A program made the position numbers and the translations under genes. The notes beneath the pieces are model-generated. The model made no database searches. It worked only from the letters and a program-made list of their open reading frames with translations, and was not told the origin of the DNA. A stretch of 64,000 nucleotides of DNA from Chengkuizengella marina (lineage in GTDB: Bacteria; Bacillota; Bacilli; Paenibacillales; KCTC-33759), in NCBI RefSeq assembly GCF_009910845.1, contig NZ_SIJB01000024.1:62001-126000 (forward strand), read 5' to 3'. This document shows positions 57,670 to 64,000 of the stretch, in pieces (position 1 is the first letter of the stretch; every line of letters begins with the position of its first letter).

Positions 57670-57758
57670 GCCGGGGTGGCGGAATTGGCAGACGCACAGG
57701 ACTTAAAATCCTGCGGTAGGTGACTACCGTACCGGTTCGACTCCGGTCCTCGGCACCA
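57670..57758 (+). tRNA. tRNA-Leu (UAA)
   Basis: An 89-base class II tRNA with a long variable arm (GGTAGGTGACTACC) and encoded CCA. The anticodon loop CTTAAAA gives TAA. It shares one transcript with the two tRNAs upstream and is followed by a terminator. Confidence 0.93.
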
Positions 57759-57765
57759 CTCAAAT

Positions 57766-57809
57766 ACTCCCTTGTTTCTATCCAAAGTGGTAGGAAGAAG
57801 GGAGTTTTT
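57766..57809 (+). terminator. Terminator of the tRNA cluster
   Basis: ACTCCCTT/AAGGGAGT (57766-57773 with 57798-57805), 24-base loop, then five Ts. Confidence 0.65.
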
Positions 57810-57822
57810 AACTTATTGTAAT

Positions 57823-58848
57823 TTAAGTGAAATATTCAACTTTAGCTTGTGGAAAATATTTTTTAATATTTAGTTGCATTAAATCTTTAATCGCATTTGC
57901 TTCATCATCAGGATAAACATATTTTCCTATTCCATATCTTCCCCATTTATATTTTCTATCCTCTTCATTCATTTCTAGTTTTGAATTAGGATAACGTTCT
58001 TGAATGACTTTTTTTGCAGGTTTAGTATAACGATGCTGAATTAATTCAAAGGTTAGATCAGGAACACTTATTGGGGCTAAAGCGTCAGACAGTTTCTTTA
58101 TTAAATCAGTGTATTCTTCCTGCCAATTTTCATGAATATAAATTGGAGCAATGATAAATCCAAGTGGATATTTAGCCTGAGCTATCTTTTTGGCTGCTTG
58201 TATTCGTTGTTCTAACGGTGAAGTACCTGCTTCAAAGTTTTTAATCACATACTTTGAGTTAATGCTAAATCTAAAACGAGTATGACCATTATGTTCAGCA
58301 TCTAACAAATGATCAACATGATGATATTTTGTGACGAATCTAAGTCTGCCTAGATTGGTTTTTCCGATAAATTCAATCGTTTTTTTTAAGGAATGGGTTA
58401 GGTGATCAATTCCAACTATATCAGACGTACAAGCTGCTTCAAAACGTGTAATATCAGGTTCTCGTTCACTGATATACTTTTGTGCTTGATTAAAAATTTC
58501 CTCTAGATTAACATAGGTTCTAATATAAGGTTTGCTTCCAAGTGTAGTTTGTAAATAGCAATAATGGCAATGTCCCATACATCCAGTAGCTAAAGGAATG
58601 GCGTATTCAGCTGAGGGTTTGGATGTATCAAACTTTAATGTTTTTCTAATACCAACAACTAATGTTGATTTAGCAACCCGATATTTCTCCAACTCATTAT
58701 CACCTGGAATATTTCTTACTTGATTATGTGATGTCGTTTTTCTTATTTCTAATCCCATATCGGTGAATTTTTGCCAAAGTTGTTTTCCTAATGGATACTC
58801 TAATGCGTTAGGCTCAAAATAGACAAGTTGAGGTATGAATGGTTTCAA
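57823..58848 (-). CDS. splB: Spore photoproduct lyase
   Basis: A radical-SAM enzyme of 341 residues that repairs the spore UV photoproduct in DNA during germination. The cluster cysteines CMGHCHYC are at residues 90, 94 and 97, the same numbers as in B. subtilis. A further cysteine at about 140 (FEAACTSD) is at the hydrogen-donor position. The start is TTG 58848. On the minus strand TGAATA (58893-58888) resembles a sigma-G -35, but the matching -10 is poor, so forespore control is only suggested. It is another spore gene in this accessory stretch. Confidence 0.94.
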   Translation of the reverse strand: MKPFIPQLVYFEPNALEYPLGKQLWQKFTDMGLEIRKTTSHNQVRNIPGDNELEKYRVAKSTLVVGIRKTLKFDTSKPSAEYAIPLATGCMGHCHYCYLQTTLGSKPYIRTYVNLEEIFNQAQKYISEREPDITRFEAACTSDIVGIDHLTHSLKKTIEFIGKTNLGRLRFVTKYHHVDHLLDAEHNGHTRFRFSINSKYVIKNFEAGTSPLEQRIQAAKKIAQAKYPLGFIIAPIYIHENWQEEYTDLIKKLSDALAPISVPDLTFELIQHRYTKPAKKVIQERYPNSKLEMNEEDRKYKWGRYGIGKYVYPDDEANAIKDLMQLNIKKYFPQAKVEYFT

Positions 58849-59004
58849 AAGAAGTTATCCTTTCTTATCTTAAATTAGAATTGAATCTATTCATGTCATT
58901 AAAGTTTATTTTTCCATATTTATCATTTACTTAAAGCGTCCTTTTTATTTATATTTGCCTTTCCAAAATTTTTTTTAATCAAGTTATTAAGAAAAAAATA
59001 AAAA

Positions 59005-59034
59005 CCCCTCATCATTTTTGTGAAAATGTAAGGA
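59005..59034 (-). terminator. Probable terminator of the SLH gene
   Basis: On the minus strand a hairpin with CATTTT/AAAATG and an outer CCT/AGG stem is followed by TTTTTATTTTTTT. The internal mismatches make it imperfect. Confidence 0.45.
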
Positions 59035-59068
59035 GCTGTTTAGAAATGTTTTTGTTCAGAACAGTGAT

Positions 59069-59998
59069 TTATTTTTCTTGTTGAATACTAGCTGTTAATG
59101 AATTTGAAATATAAGTTTCTGCTTTAGGTTCTGTAATTACCATAGCGTACATCATACCTTCAACTGGATAATGAAGTTGATAATGAATGACAGCTTCATT
59201 ATTTACAAAGTCCACCGATGTAATTTCTATAGAGTAACCTGCATTTGGCTTTTCACCCCATGATAAAGTGACTTTATTCACTTCTTCATTCACTTTTTCT
59301 ACTTTAAAGGAAACTTCTTCATCAGGAATAGGTGTCGGTATGTCAACTGGCGGTTCATCCTCTGAATGGTTATCATTTACAAAGTTTATTGCTTTAAATA
59401 TCATCACTGATGCGTCAATTCTTTTGACAAGTTGTGTCGGATGGAAGTTATTTGCTTGGTCTAATAAGGCAACTTCTGAAAGTAATATTTTTTGAATGCT
59501 ATCCATATATTCTGGATTGATCTTATCAGCATCTTTTATCGTTAAGAAAATTTCTATAAAGCTATAGTCTCCTTTTGCATCCATTGCTTGAAATAAGGCA
59601 TGTGCAAATTGTTCTTTCGTCATCTTCTTGGTTGGATTAACATCCTTTTCTATCTCTACACCATTTAAGTAGGCTTTTACAAAATAATCCGCATACCAGG
59701 ATTCATCTGATATACTTGTAAAATAATCACTTGCTAAAGGTTGCTTGACAAAGGTCATATGGGCTAAGTTCAAATCTAATCCTTTTACGATTAAGGCAAT
59801 ACCTTGAGCATAGGTAAGTTTTCCATTAGGAGCGAAATTATTTTCGTCCATACCACTTACAACTCCATTTCTCTTTAATTCCATAATTATGTTTTTATTT
59901 GTTCCTTCAGGTAAGTCGCTAAATGCAAAAACTGATCCAGCAACTGCAAAAATAAACATGAAAATTACGGAAAAGCCTGTTAATATTTTTTTGTTCAA
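59069..59998 (-). CDS. SLH-domain surface protein with PrcB-like C-terminus
   Basis: A predicted secreted protein of 309 residues. A signal peptide (NKKILTGFSVIFMFIFAVAG) is followed by SLH-type repeats (about 28-205; the first has SDLPEGTNKNIIMELKRNG and ends TYAQGIALIVKGL), which usually bind pyruvylated secondary cell-wall polymers. The last 75 residues (EKPNAGYSIEITSVDF...) look like a PrcB C-terminal domain. I prefer TTG 59998, which has GAAGGG upstream. An ATG at 60016 has no ribosome binding site. The role on the surface is unknown. Confidence 0.8.
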   Translation of the reverse strand: MNKKILTGFSVIFMFIFAVAGSVFAFSDLPEGTNKNIIMELKRNGVVSGMDENNFAPNGKLTYAQGIALIVKGLDLNLAHMTFVKQPLASDYFTSISDESWYADYFVKAYLNGVEIEKDVNPTKKMTKEQFAHALFQAMDAKGDYSFIEIFLTIKDADKINPEYMDSIQKILLSEVALLDQANNFHPTQLVKRIDASVMIFKAINFVNDNHSEDEPPVDIPTPIPDEEVSFKVEKVNEEVNKVTLSWGEKPNAGYSIEITSVDFVNNEAVIHYQLHYPVEGMMYAMVITEPKAETYISNSLTASIQQEK

Positions 59999-60109
59999 TT
60001 TAAACCCTTCTTTCATTTTTTGATTTAAATATTAGACGAACTAGAAGGCAGAAATGTTGCAAAAAATATTTTTTTATTTATTATTATTTACTTGTTTAAC
60101 AGTACTTCC

Positions 60110-60140
60110 TACTCCATAATATAAAGAGTGGAGTATTTTT
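60110..60140 (+). terminator. Orphan plus-strand terminator upstream of the Gfo/Idh gene
   Basis: TACTCCA/TGGAGTA (60110-60116 with 60129-60135) with a 12-base loop is followed by five Ts. All genes just upstream run the other way, so it may be an attenuator or end an antisense or short transcript. Confidence 0.5.
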
Positions 60141-60228
60141 ATGATTGTAGTTTTACTTAATATACAGAAAATAAGGTTCTTTTACAAGAAAAAAGCAATT
60201 AGGAGTGGTCACAATAGACACGAGGAAA

Positions 60229-61215
60229 ATGAAATGGGGAATTTTAGGTTGTGCCAACATAGCTATAAATTCAGTCATACCTGCCATAAAGAATTCAATA
60301 TCAAATGAAGTGACGGCCATTGCTAGTCGAGGAAAGGATAAGGCTTTAAAAACAGCATCTGCATTGAACATACCAAGAGCATATGGAAGTTATGAGGAAT
60401 TATTAGCTGATCCAGACGTAGAAGCAGTTTACATTCCCCTTCCGAATCATTTACATAAACAGTGGACGATCAAAGCAGCACAAGCAGGTAAACATATACT
60501 ATGTGAAAAACCATTAGCACTAAATGAAAAAGAAGTCGAGGAAATGATAGAAGCTTGTGATAAAGCTAATGTTTATTTAGCCGAAGCATTTATGTATCGA
60601 TATCACCCTCGTTACATACAGTTAAAAGAGACGATAAGATCGGGTGAAATTGGTGAAATACGAGGAATACATAGTGTATTTACGTTTAATAATGCAGAGG
60701 ATATGGAAAACGTTAGATACAAGCAACATATGGGTGGTGGTTCATTATATGATGTCGGTTGCTATCCTATTAGTGCTGCAAGAATGATTTTAGAAAATGA
60801 ACCTGAAGCGGTAACTACACATGCCTTTTTCTCCTCACAACATGATCAAGTAGATATGATGGCGTCTGGATTAATTGAATTTCCGAATCAAATATCATTA
60901 ACTTTTGACTGTGGGATGTGGGCAGAATTTAGAAACAGCATAGAGATTGTAGGTTCTGACGGAAAAATTGAAGTGCCAAGTGCATTTATTACAATGGATG
61001 GGAAGAATCATTTTATAGTTACAAAACAAGGTATTTCTAAAGTTATTGAGGTGCCTGAAGTTAATCAATATACATTACAAGTAGATTCTTTCGCACAAAG
61101 TGTATATCAAAAACAACCTTTACCATTTCCATCTAAAGATGCTCATTATAATATAAAGGTAGTTACAGCTTGTATTGAATCTGCTAAGGCTCGAAAAAGA
61201 ATAGAAATAGTTTAA
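60229..61215 (+). CDS. Gfo/Idh/MocA family NAD(P)-dependent oxidoreductase
   Basis: A 328-residue dehydrogenase. The N-terminal Rossmann fold has MKWGILGCANIA, and the nucleotide/active region shows VYIPLPNHLHKQWTIKAAQAGKHILCEKPLALNEKEV (the EKP motif at about 91-93, quoted in part). The C-terminal alpha/beta domain has GGGSLYDVGCYPI. The substrate, probably a sugar or related polyol, is not clear. ATG 60229 fits the family and follows CGAGGAA. A GTG at 60205 would add eight residues, but its own ribosome binding site overlaps it. Confidence 0.88.
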   Translation: MKWGILGCANIAINSVIPAIKNSISNEVTAIASRGKDKALKTASALNIPRAYGSYEELLADPDVEAVYIPLPNHLHKQWTIKAAQAGKHILCEKPLALNEKEVEEMIEACDKANVYLAEAFMYRYHPRYIQLKETIRSGEIGEIRGIHSVFTFNNAEDMENVRYKQHMGGGSLYDVGCYPISAARMILENEPEAVTTHAFFSSQHDQVDMMASGLIEFPNQISLTFDCGMWAEFRNSIEIVGSDGKIEVPSAFITMDGKNHFIVTKQGISKVIEVPEVNQYTLQVDSFAQSVYQKQPLPFPSKDAHYNIKVVTACIESAKARKRIEIV

Positions 61216-61233
61216 TACAAAGGAGGAATTCTA

Positions 61234-62070
61234 TTGTCCATCCCGTTTAAAATTAATATTACAAAGACAAAGAGTAGGGTGTTACGAGGGAATGTTTATG
61301 TTTCTAAAAACCCTTCTAAAGGTACCCTCATTATATGCCACGGTTTTAAGGGTTTTAAAGATTGGGGGATGTTTCCTTATATTGGAGAGACATTAGCAGA
61401 TGATTTGGATGTAGTTACATTCAATTTCTCTTACAATGGTGTTGGTGAGAATCTACTTGATTTTACGGAATTAGATAAATTTGCACAAAATACATATGCA
61501 AGAGAGTTAGAGGATTTAAACACAGTAATGGATGCTGTTCAAAATCAGAAACTCCCAATTGATGTAGATATGAATACATCTCAGCTTTACTTATTAGGTC
61601 ACAGTAGAGGGGCAGGAATATGTTTAATATATAACTTTGATCATCCTAAAGCAGTTCAAGGTATAGTGTGCTGGAATGGAATAACAAACGTAGATTTATT
61701 CACCAGAGATCAAAAAGAAGAAATGAAGCAAACAGGAAAATCTTTTGTATATAACGCACGTACAAAACAGCAAATGCCTTTAAATGTGGAAATACTGGAA
61801 GATATGGAAAAGAATGAAGAAAAGTATAATATTATTGAAAGGGTAAAATACACGGAAACACCTATCGTACTTATCCAAGGTACAGAGGATCATGACCGAT
61901 TAATTCAAGGATCTAAAAAGCTAATTGAAAAAAAACCCAAAATTAATTTGATTCAAATTACAGGAGGCAATCATACGTTTAATTCTTTACATCCTTTTCA
62001 GGGAACCACTGAACCATTGGAGCAAGCAATTAAAGAAACCAAAAAATTTATTAATCAATTAAAAAAGTAG
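61234..62070 (+). CDS. Alpha/beta hydrolase (serine esterase/peptidase type)
   Basis: A 278-residue alpha/beta hydrolase. The oxyanion segment is CHGFKGFKDWG (about residues 35-45). The nucleophile elbow GHSRGAG is at about 124-130, the acid in QGTEDHDRL near 214-222, and the base histidine in GGNHTFN near 242-248. The start is TTG, with AAAGGAGG upstream, 18 bases after the dehydrogenase, so the two are probably one operon. The substrate is unknown. Confidence 0.85.
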   Translation: MSIPFKINITKTKSRVLRGNVYVSKNPSKGTLIICHGFKGFKDWGMFPYIGETLADDLDVVTFNFSYNGVGENLLDFTELDKFAQNTYARELEDLNTVMDAVQNQKLPIDVDMNTSQLYLLGHSRGAGICLIYNFDHPKAVQGIVCWNGITNVDLFTRDQKEEMKQTGKSFVYNARTKQQMPLNVEILEDMEKNEEKYNIIERVKYTETPIVLIQGTEDHDRLIQGSKKLIEKKPKINLIQITGGNHTFNSLHPFQGTTEPLEQAIKETKKFINQLKK

Positions 62071-62085
62071 TTTTTAAATTTATGA

Positions 62086-62114
62086 TTGACCTTTTAATTC
62101 ATCCTTGATAGTAT
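62086..62114 (+). promoter_or_regulatory. Putative promoter of tRNA-Val
   Basis: TTGACC (62086-62091) and TAGTAT (62109-62114), 17-base spacer, about 29 bases upstream of the tRNA. Confidence 0.5.
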
Positions 62115-62142
62115 AAGTATACTAAAAGCATAAAATTTAAAT

Positions 62143-62218
62143 GACCTGATAGCTCAGCAGGGAGAGCGCCATCTTGACAGGGTGGAGGTCACAGGTTCGA
62201 ACCCTGTTCAGGTCACCA
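62143..62218 (+). tRNA. tRNA-Val (GAC), likely integration site
   Basis: A complete 76-base tRNA with encoded CCA. The anticodon loop TTGACAG gives GAC. The 3' end lies 45 bases from a tyrosine integrase gene in the opposite direction, so the 3' part of the tRNA is the probable attachment site. Confidence 0.9.
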
Positions 62219-62233
62219 TAATTAAAACGTCCA

Positions 62234-62262
62234 AATCCTTTGTTTATCAAGGGATTTTTTTG
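62234..62262 (+). terminator. Terminator after tRNA-Val
   Basis: AATCCTT/AAGGGATT (one G-T pair) followed by seven Ts, directly between the tRNA and the integrase stop codon. Confidence 0.6.
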
Positions 62263-63573
62263 CTAGTGAATATTAAGTGATGACTGGATATTATCTGAGT
62301 TATGATAAATTGGGGACGAATTGGGGACGGTTTTTTCTGGAGAAAATTTATCAAACTTACCTGCGGTTCTTTTTCTCACTTTTTTTGTCACATGGGCATA
62401 AATATCAGCAGTTGTTTGATATCGTGAATGTCCAAGACGTTCCTGTATTGCTTTTAATAAAGAGTCTACATTTTCACCGCTTTCATCTTCTATCAATAAT
62501 GTCCCAGAGCTATGCCTTAGCCCATGAAATTTTATATATCTTATGTTATGTCTTTTGCAAAATCTTTTCCACCACTTTGAAGGGTGTTCGTAATAATATG
62601 TCTTTCCATATCCATTATGGAAAACAAATTCTCTTTCTCCACCTATCCATTTATTGCCCAGTTCATCTTTTAGTTCTATCCACTCATCATAATATTGTTC
62701 TAATTCCTTCATGTACCACCCAGGCATATCTACAGAGCGGATAGAACTAAGTGATTTTGGATCGCCTTCAACCGCTATCCCTTTAACGGTTAATGCTATA
62801 TTATTTTTGATTCTTAGAACATTTTCATCAAAATCAACATTAGACCATTCTAGCCCTACTAACTCCCCTCTACGAAATCCACCGATCATTGATCCAAGAA
62901 CTAAAAGTCTCCATTTAGAGGATTCTTTATAGAGCGCTGATATCACTTCTTGTGCTTCATTTTCATCGTAATAATGCAGAGTTTCTTTTGAACTAAGTTT
63001 CTTTTTTACTGCCTCTTTTTTTGAAAGGATGGGGCTTTTGATATCTTTCATAGGATTTATTGGGATTAATTTCCATTCAGTTGCGCGAGAGAAGATGTTT
63101 TTTAAAATACGGTATATGTATTGAATAGTACTAACTTCTAAAAAATCTCCACGCCCATCTTTTCTTGCTCCTGGTTTCTGAAGTTCTTTTAAAAATGTCA
63201 CAATTTGCATTGATGTAATTTGATCAATTCGTTTGTGTCCAAAACTGGGAATAATACGAGATTTCAAGTGATCGTTATAGTTTTTAAATGTCTTTGGTGA
63301 TAGCTTCTCTGAAGCATATTTCTCTTTCCATTCTTCGACAAAGTCTTTAAACTTCATTTTTTCAGGGGCAATATATTCGCCAGCTTCAACTTCAATTTTA
63401 AATTTCACTAGCTCCTCATTGAGATAATCTCTCAATTTTTTTTTTGTTTTTAATAAAGATTCATCCTCTATACGGATTGTCTTACTTCTTTTTATACGTT
63501 TGTTGTTAGGACCATATCCAACTTCTACAATTAGTCGCCAAGATTTTTTCCCCCGTTTTTCAATAGATGCCAT
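62263..63573 (-). CDS. Tyrosine-type site-specific integrase (phage or ICE)
   Basis: A 436-residue tyrosine recombinase. An N-terminal Arm-binding region (residues 1-60) and SAM-like core-binding domain (about 70-175, FKDFVEEWKEKYASEKLSPK) precede the catalytic domain. The catalytic set is visible: GGFRRGELVGLEW (first Arg), HGLRHSSGT (His-x-x-Arg), LGHSRYQTT and the nucleophile in DIYAHVT. The ATG has AAGGAGG upstream. Its stop codon is 45 bases from tRNA-Val, as in many integrated elements. Confidence 0.93.
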   Translation of the reverse strand: MASIEKRGKKSWRLIVEVGYGPNNKRIKRSKTIRIEDESLLKTKKKLRDYLNEELVKFKIEVEAGEYIAPEKMKFKDFVEEWKEKYASEKLSPKTFKNYNDHLKSRIIPSFGHKRIDQITSMQIVTFLKELQKPGARKDGRGDFLEVSTIQYIYRILKNIFSRATEWKLIPINPMKDIKSPILSKKEAVKKKLSSKETLHYYDENEAQEVISALYKESSKWRLLVLGSMIGGFRRGELVGLEWSNVDFDENVLRIKNNIALTVKGIAVEGDPKSLSSIRSVDMPGWYMKELEQYYDEWIELKDELGNKWIGGEREFVFHNGYGKTYYYEHPSKWWKRFCKRHNIRYIKFHGLRHSSGTLLIEDESGENVDSLLKAIQERLGHSRYQTTADIYAHVTKKVRKRTAGKFDKFSPEKTVPNSSPIYHNSDNIQSSLNIH

Positions 63574-63597
63574 AAACTAAGCCTCCTTAATAATTTT

Positions 63598-64000
63598 TTA
63601 AAGTTTAAATTTTACTTCAACAACCTTCCCAATTATTTTTATATCTTCACAAGGTATTAATTCTGGTTGTATATGTGGGTTTGAAGGTGTGAGCATACAA
63701 TTTTTACCTACTTGTTTAACACGTCTTAAAACTTCTTGTTCGTTATTAATAGATACTAATGCAATATCTTTTTCTGTGATGGAATCTTGTACAGAAATAA
63801 TTACTTCATCTCCTTTCATTATTCTATCTCCAGACATATCATTGTTTTCTATGTGGTATTCTTTTGATATTTTATATCCAACAGATTCTTCTGATATTTT
63901 ATTTTCTAGTTCATTAATTGTTTTTTTATATAGATCATTTACTTTTCTTATTGCTTCTTTGTCTGATTGTATACCTCCAAATTGTTCGAATTTTTGATAT
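63598..64000 (-). CDS. LexA/CI-like (S24) repressor, partial at the window edge
   Basis: The frame is open from the stop at 63598 to the edge, so the N-terminal DNA-binding part lies outside. The visible part has a charged helical linker (FEQFGGIQSDKEAIRKVNDL) and a C-terminal S24-type fold: NNDMSGDRIMKGDEVIIS, then DIALVSINNEQEVLRRVKQVG, and IKIIGKVVEVKFKL at the end. At the usual Ser and Lys of the autocleavage dyad I read Asp and Arg. It starts 24 bases upstream of the integrase gene and runs the same way. Confidence 0.75.
   Translation of the reverse strand, partial: YQKFEQFGGIQSDKEAIRKVNDLYKKTINELENKISEESVGYKISKEYHIENNDMSGDRIMKGDEVIISVQDSITEKDIALVSINNEQEVLRRVKQVGKNCMLTPSNPHIQPELIPCEDIKIIGKVVEVKFKL

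Larger units (their letters stand above)
62200..64000 (-). mobile_element. One end of an integrated element at tRNA-Val
   Basis: The tRNA 3' end, a minus-strand tyrosine integrase next to it, and a phage-type repressor upstream are the usual left end of a prophage or integrative element. The other attachment site and the rest of the element are beyond the window, so its type and whether it is complete cannot be judged. Confidence 0.7.

Noticed and set aside
62277..62932. Plus-strand frames of 155 and 73 codons opposite the integrase
   Set aside because: They are antisense to the integrase catalytic motifs and have no ribosome binding site.
63689..63997. A 102-codon plus-strand frame opposite the repressor
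   Set aside because: It is antisense to the S24-type domain and reads as low-complexity Ser/Phe-rich sequence.

Overview
The window is about 64 kb of AT-rich chromosome from an endospore-forming, meso-DAP-type low-GC Gram-positive bacterium (Bacillales). Gene order from the RsfA-like regulator and panE through bshC, mraZ, the division and cell-wall (dcw) cluster, spoIIGA-sigE-sigG, ylmC to divIVA, ileS, lspA and the pyr operon matches the Bacillus/Paenibacillus backbone. murF and murA inside the dcw cluster, and an LL-diaminopimelate aminotransferase gene beside pyrR, lean toward a Paenibacillaceae-like lineage. This is inferred from synteny and gene content, not from a database search.

Layout. 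Positions 1-4250 hold a partial lipoprotein gene, a MidA-like methyltransferase, a DUF2626 protein, an RsfA-like regulator, panE and a small membrane protein. Positions 4465-7866 hold a secreted M9-type collagenase on the minus strand, with a probable CcpA (cre) site upstream. Positions 8476-11400 hold bshC (bacillithiol synthesis) and an S-adenosylhomocysteinase. Positions 11494-30007 are the dcw cluster: MraZ operator, mraZ, rsmH, ftsL, pbpB, spoVD, murE, murF, mraY, murD, spoVE, murB, murA, divIB, ftsA, ftsZ. murG is not in its usual place between spoVE and murB. Positions 30440-33640 are the sporulation sigma block, with a Spo0A-type promoter, spoIIGA, sigE, sigG and a YlmC/YmxH gene. Positions 33841-37499 are pgeF, ylmE, sepF, ylmG, ylmH and divIVA. 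Positions 37508-43063 are an isoleucine T-box with ileS, a convergent DksA/YteA-like gene, lspA and an RluD-type pseudouridine synthase. dapL follows at 43164.

The pyr operon (44429-53435) has one PyrR attenuator and then pyrR, pyrB, pyrC, carA, carB, pyrF and pyrE. The uracil permease and both dihydroorotate dehydrogenase genes (pyrK, pyrD) are missing. Positions 53498-62070 are accessory: a luciferase-like monooxygenase divergent from an OhrR/MarR regulator over a perfect 20-bp palindrome, a DUF2500 protein, a YjcG-type 2H phosphoesterase, a PgpA/YutG-like protein, a 54-aa unknown protein, three tRNAs (fMet, Ile-CAU, Leu-UAA), splB, an SLH protein, a Gfo/Idh oxidoreductase and an alpha/beta hydrolase. 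From 62143 a tRNA-Val(GAC) gene is followed by a tyrosine integrase and a LexA/CI-like repressor fragment. This looks like one end of a prophage or other integrated element running past the window edge.

Most of the window is conserved housekeeping sequence, and I did not find a clearly new multi-gene system. The most interesting signals are regulatory (MraZ operator overlapping its own ribosome binding site, Spo0A promoter, sigG leader hairpin, OhrR-like palindrome), gene losses from conserved operons (murG, pyrK/pyrD, pyrP), and the integrated element whose repressor appears to lack its autocleavage dyad.
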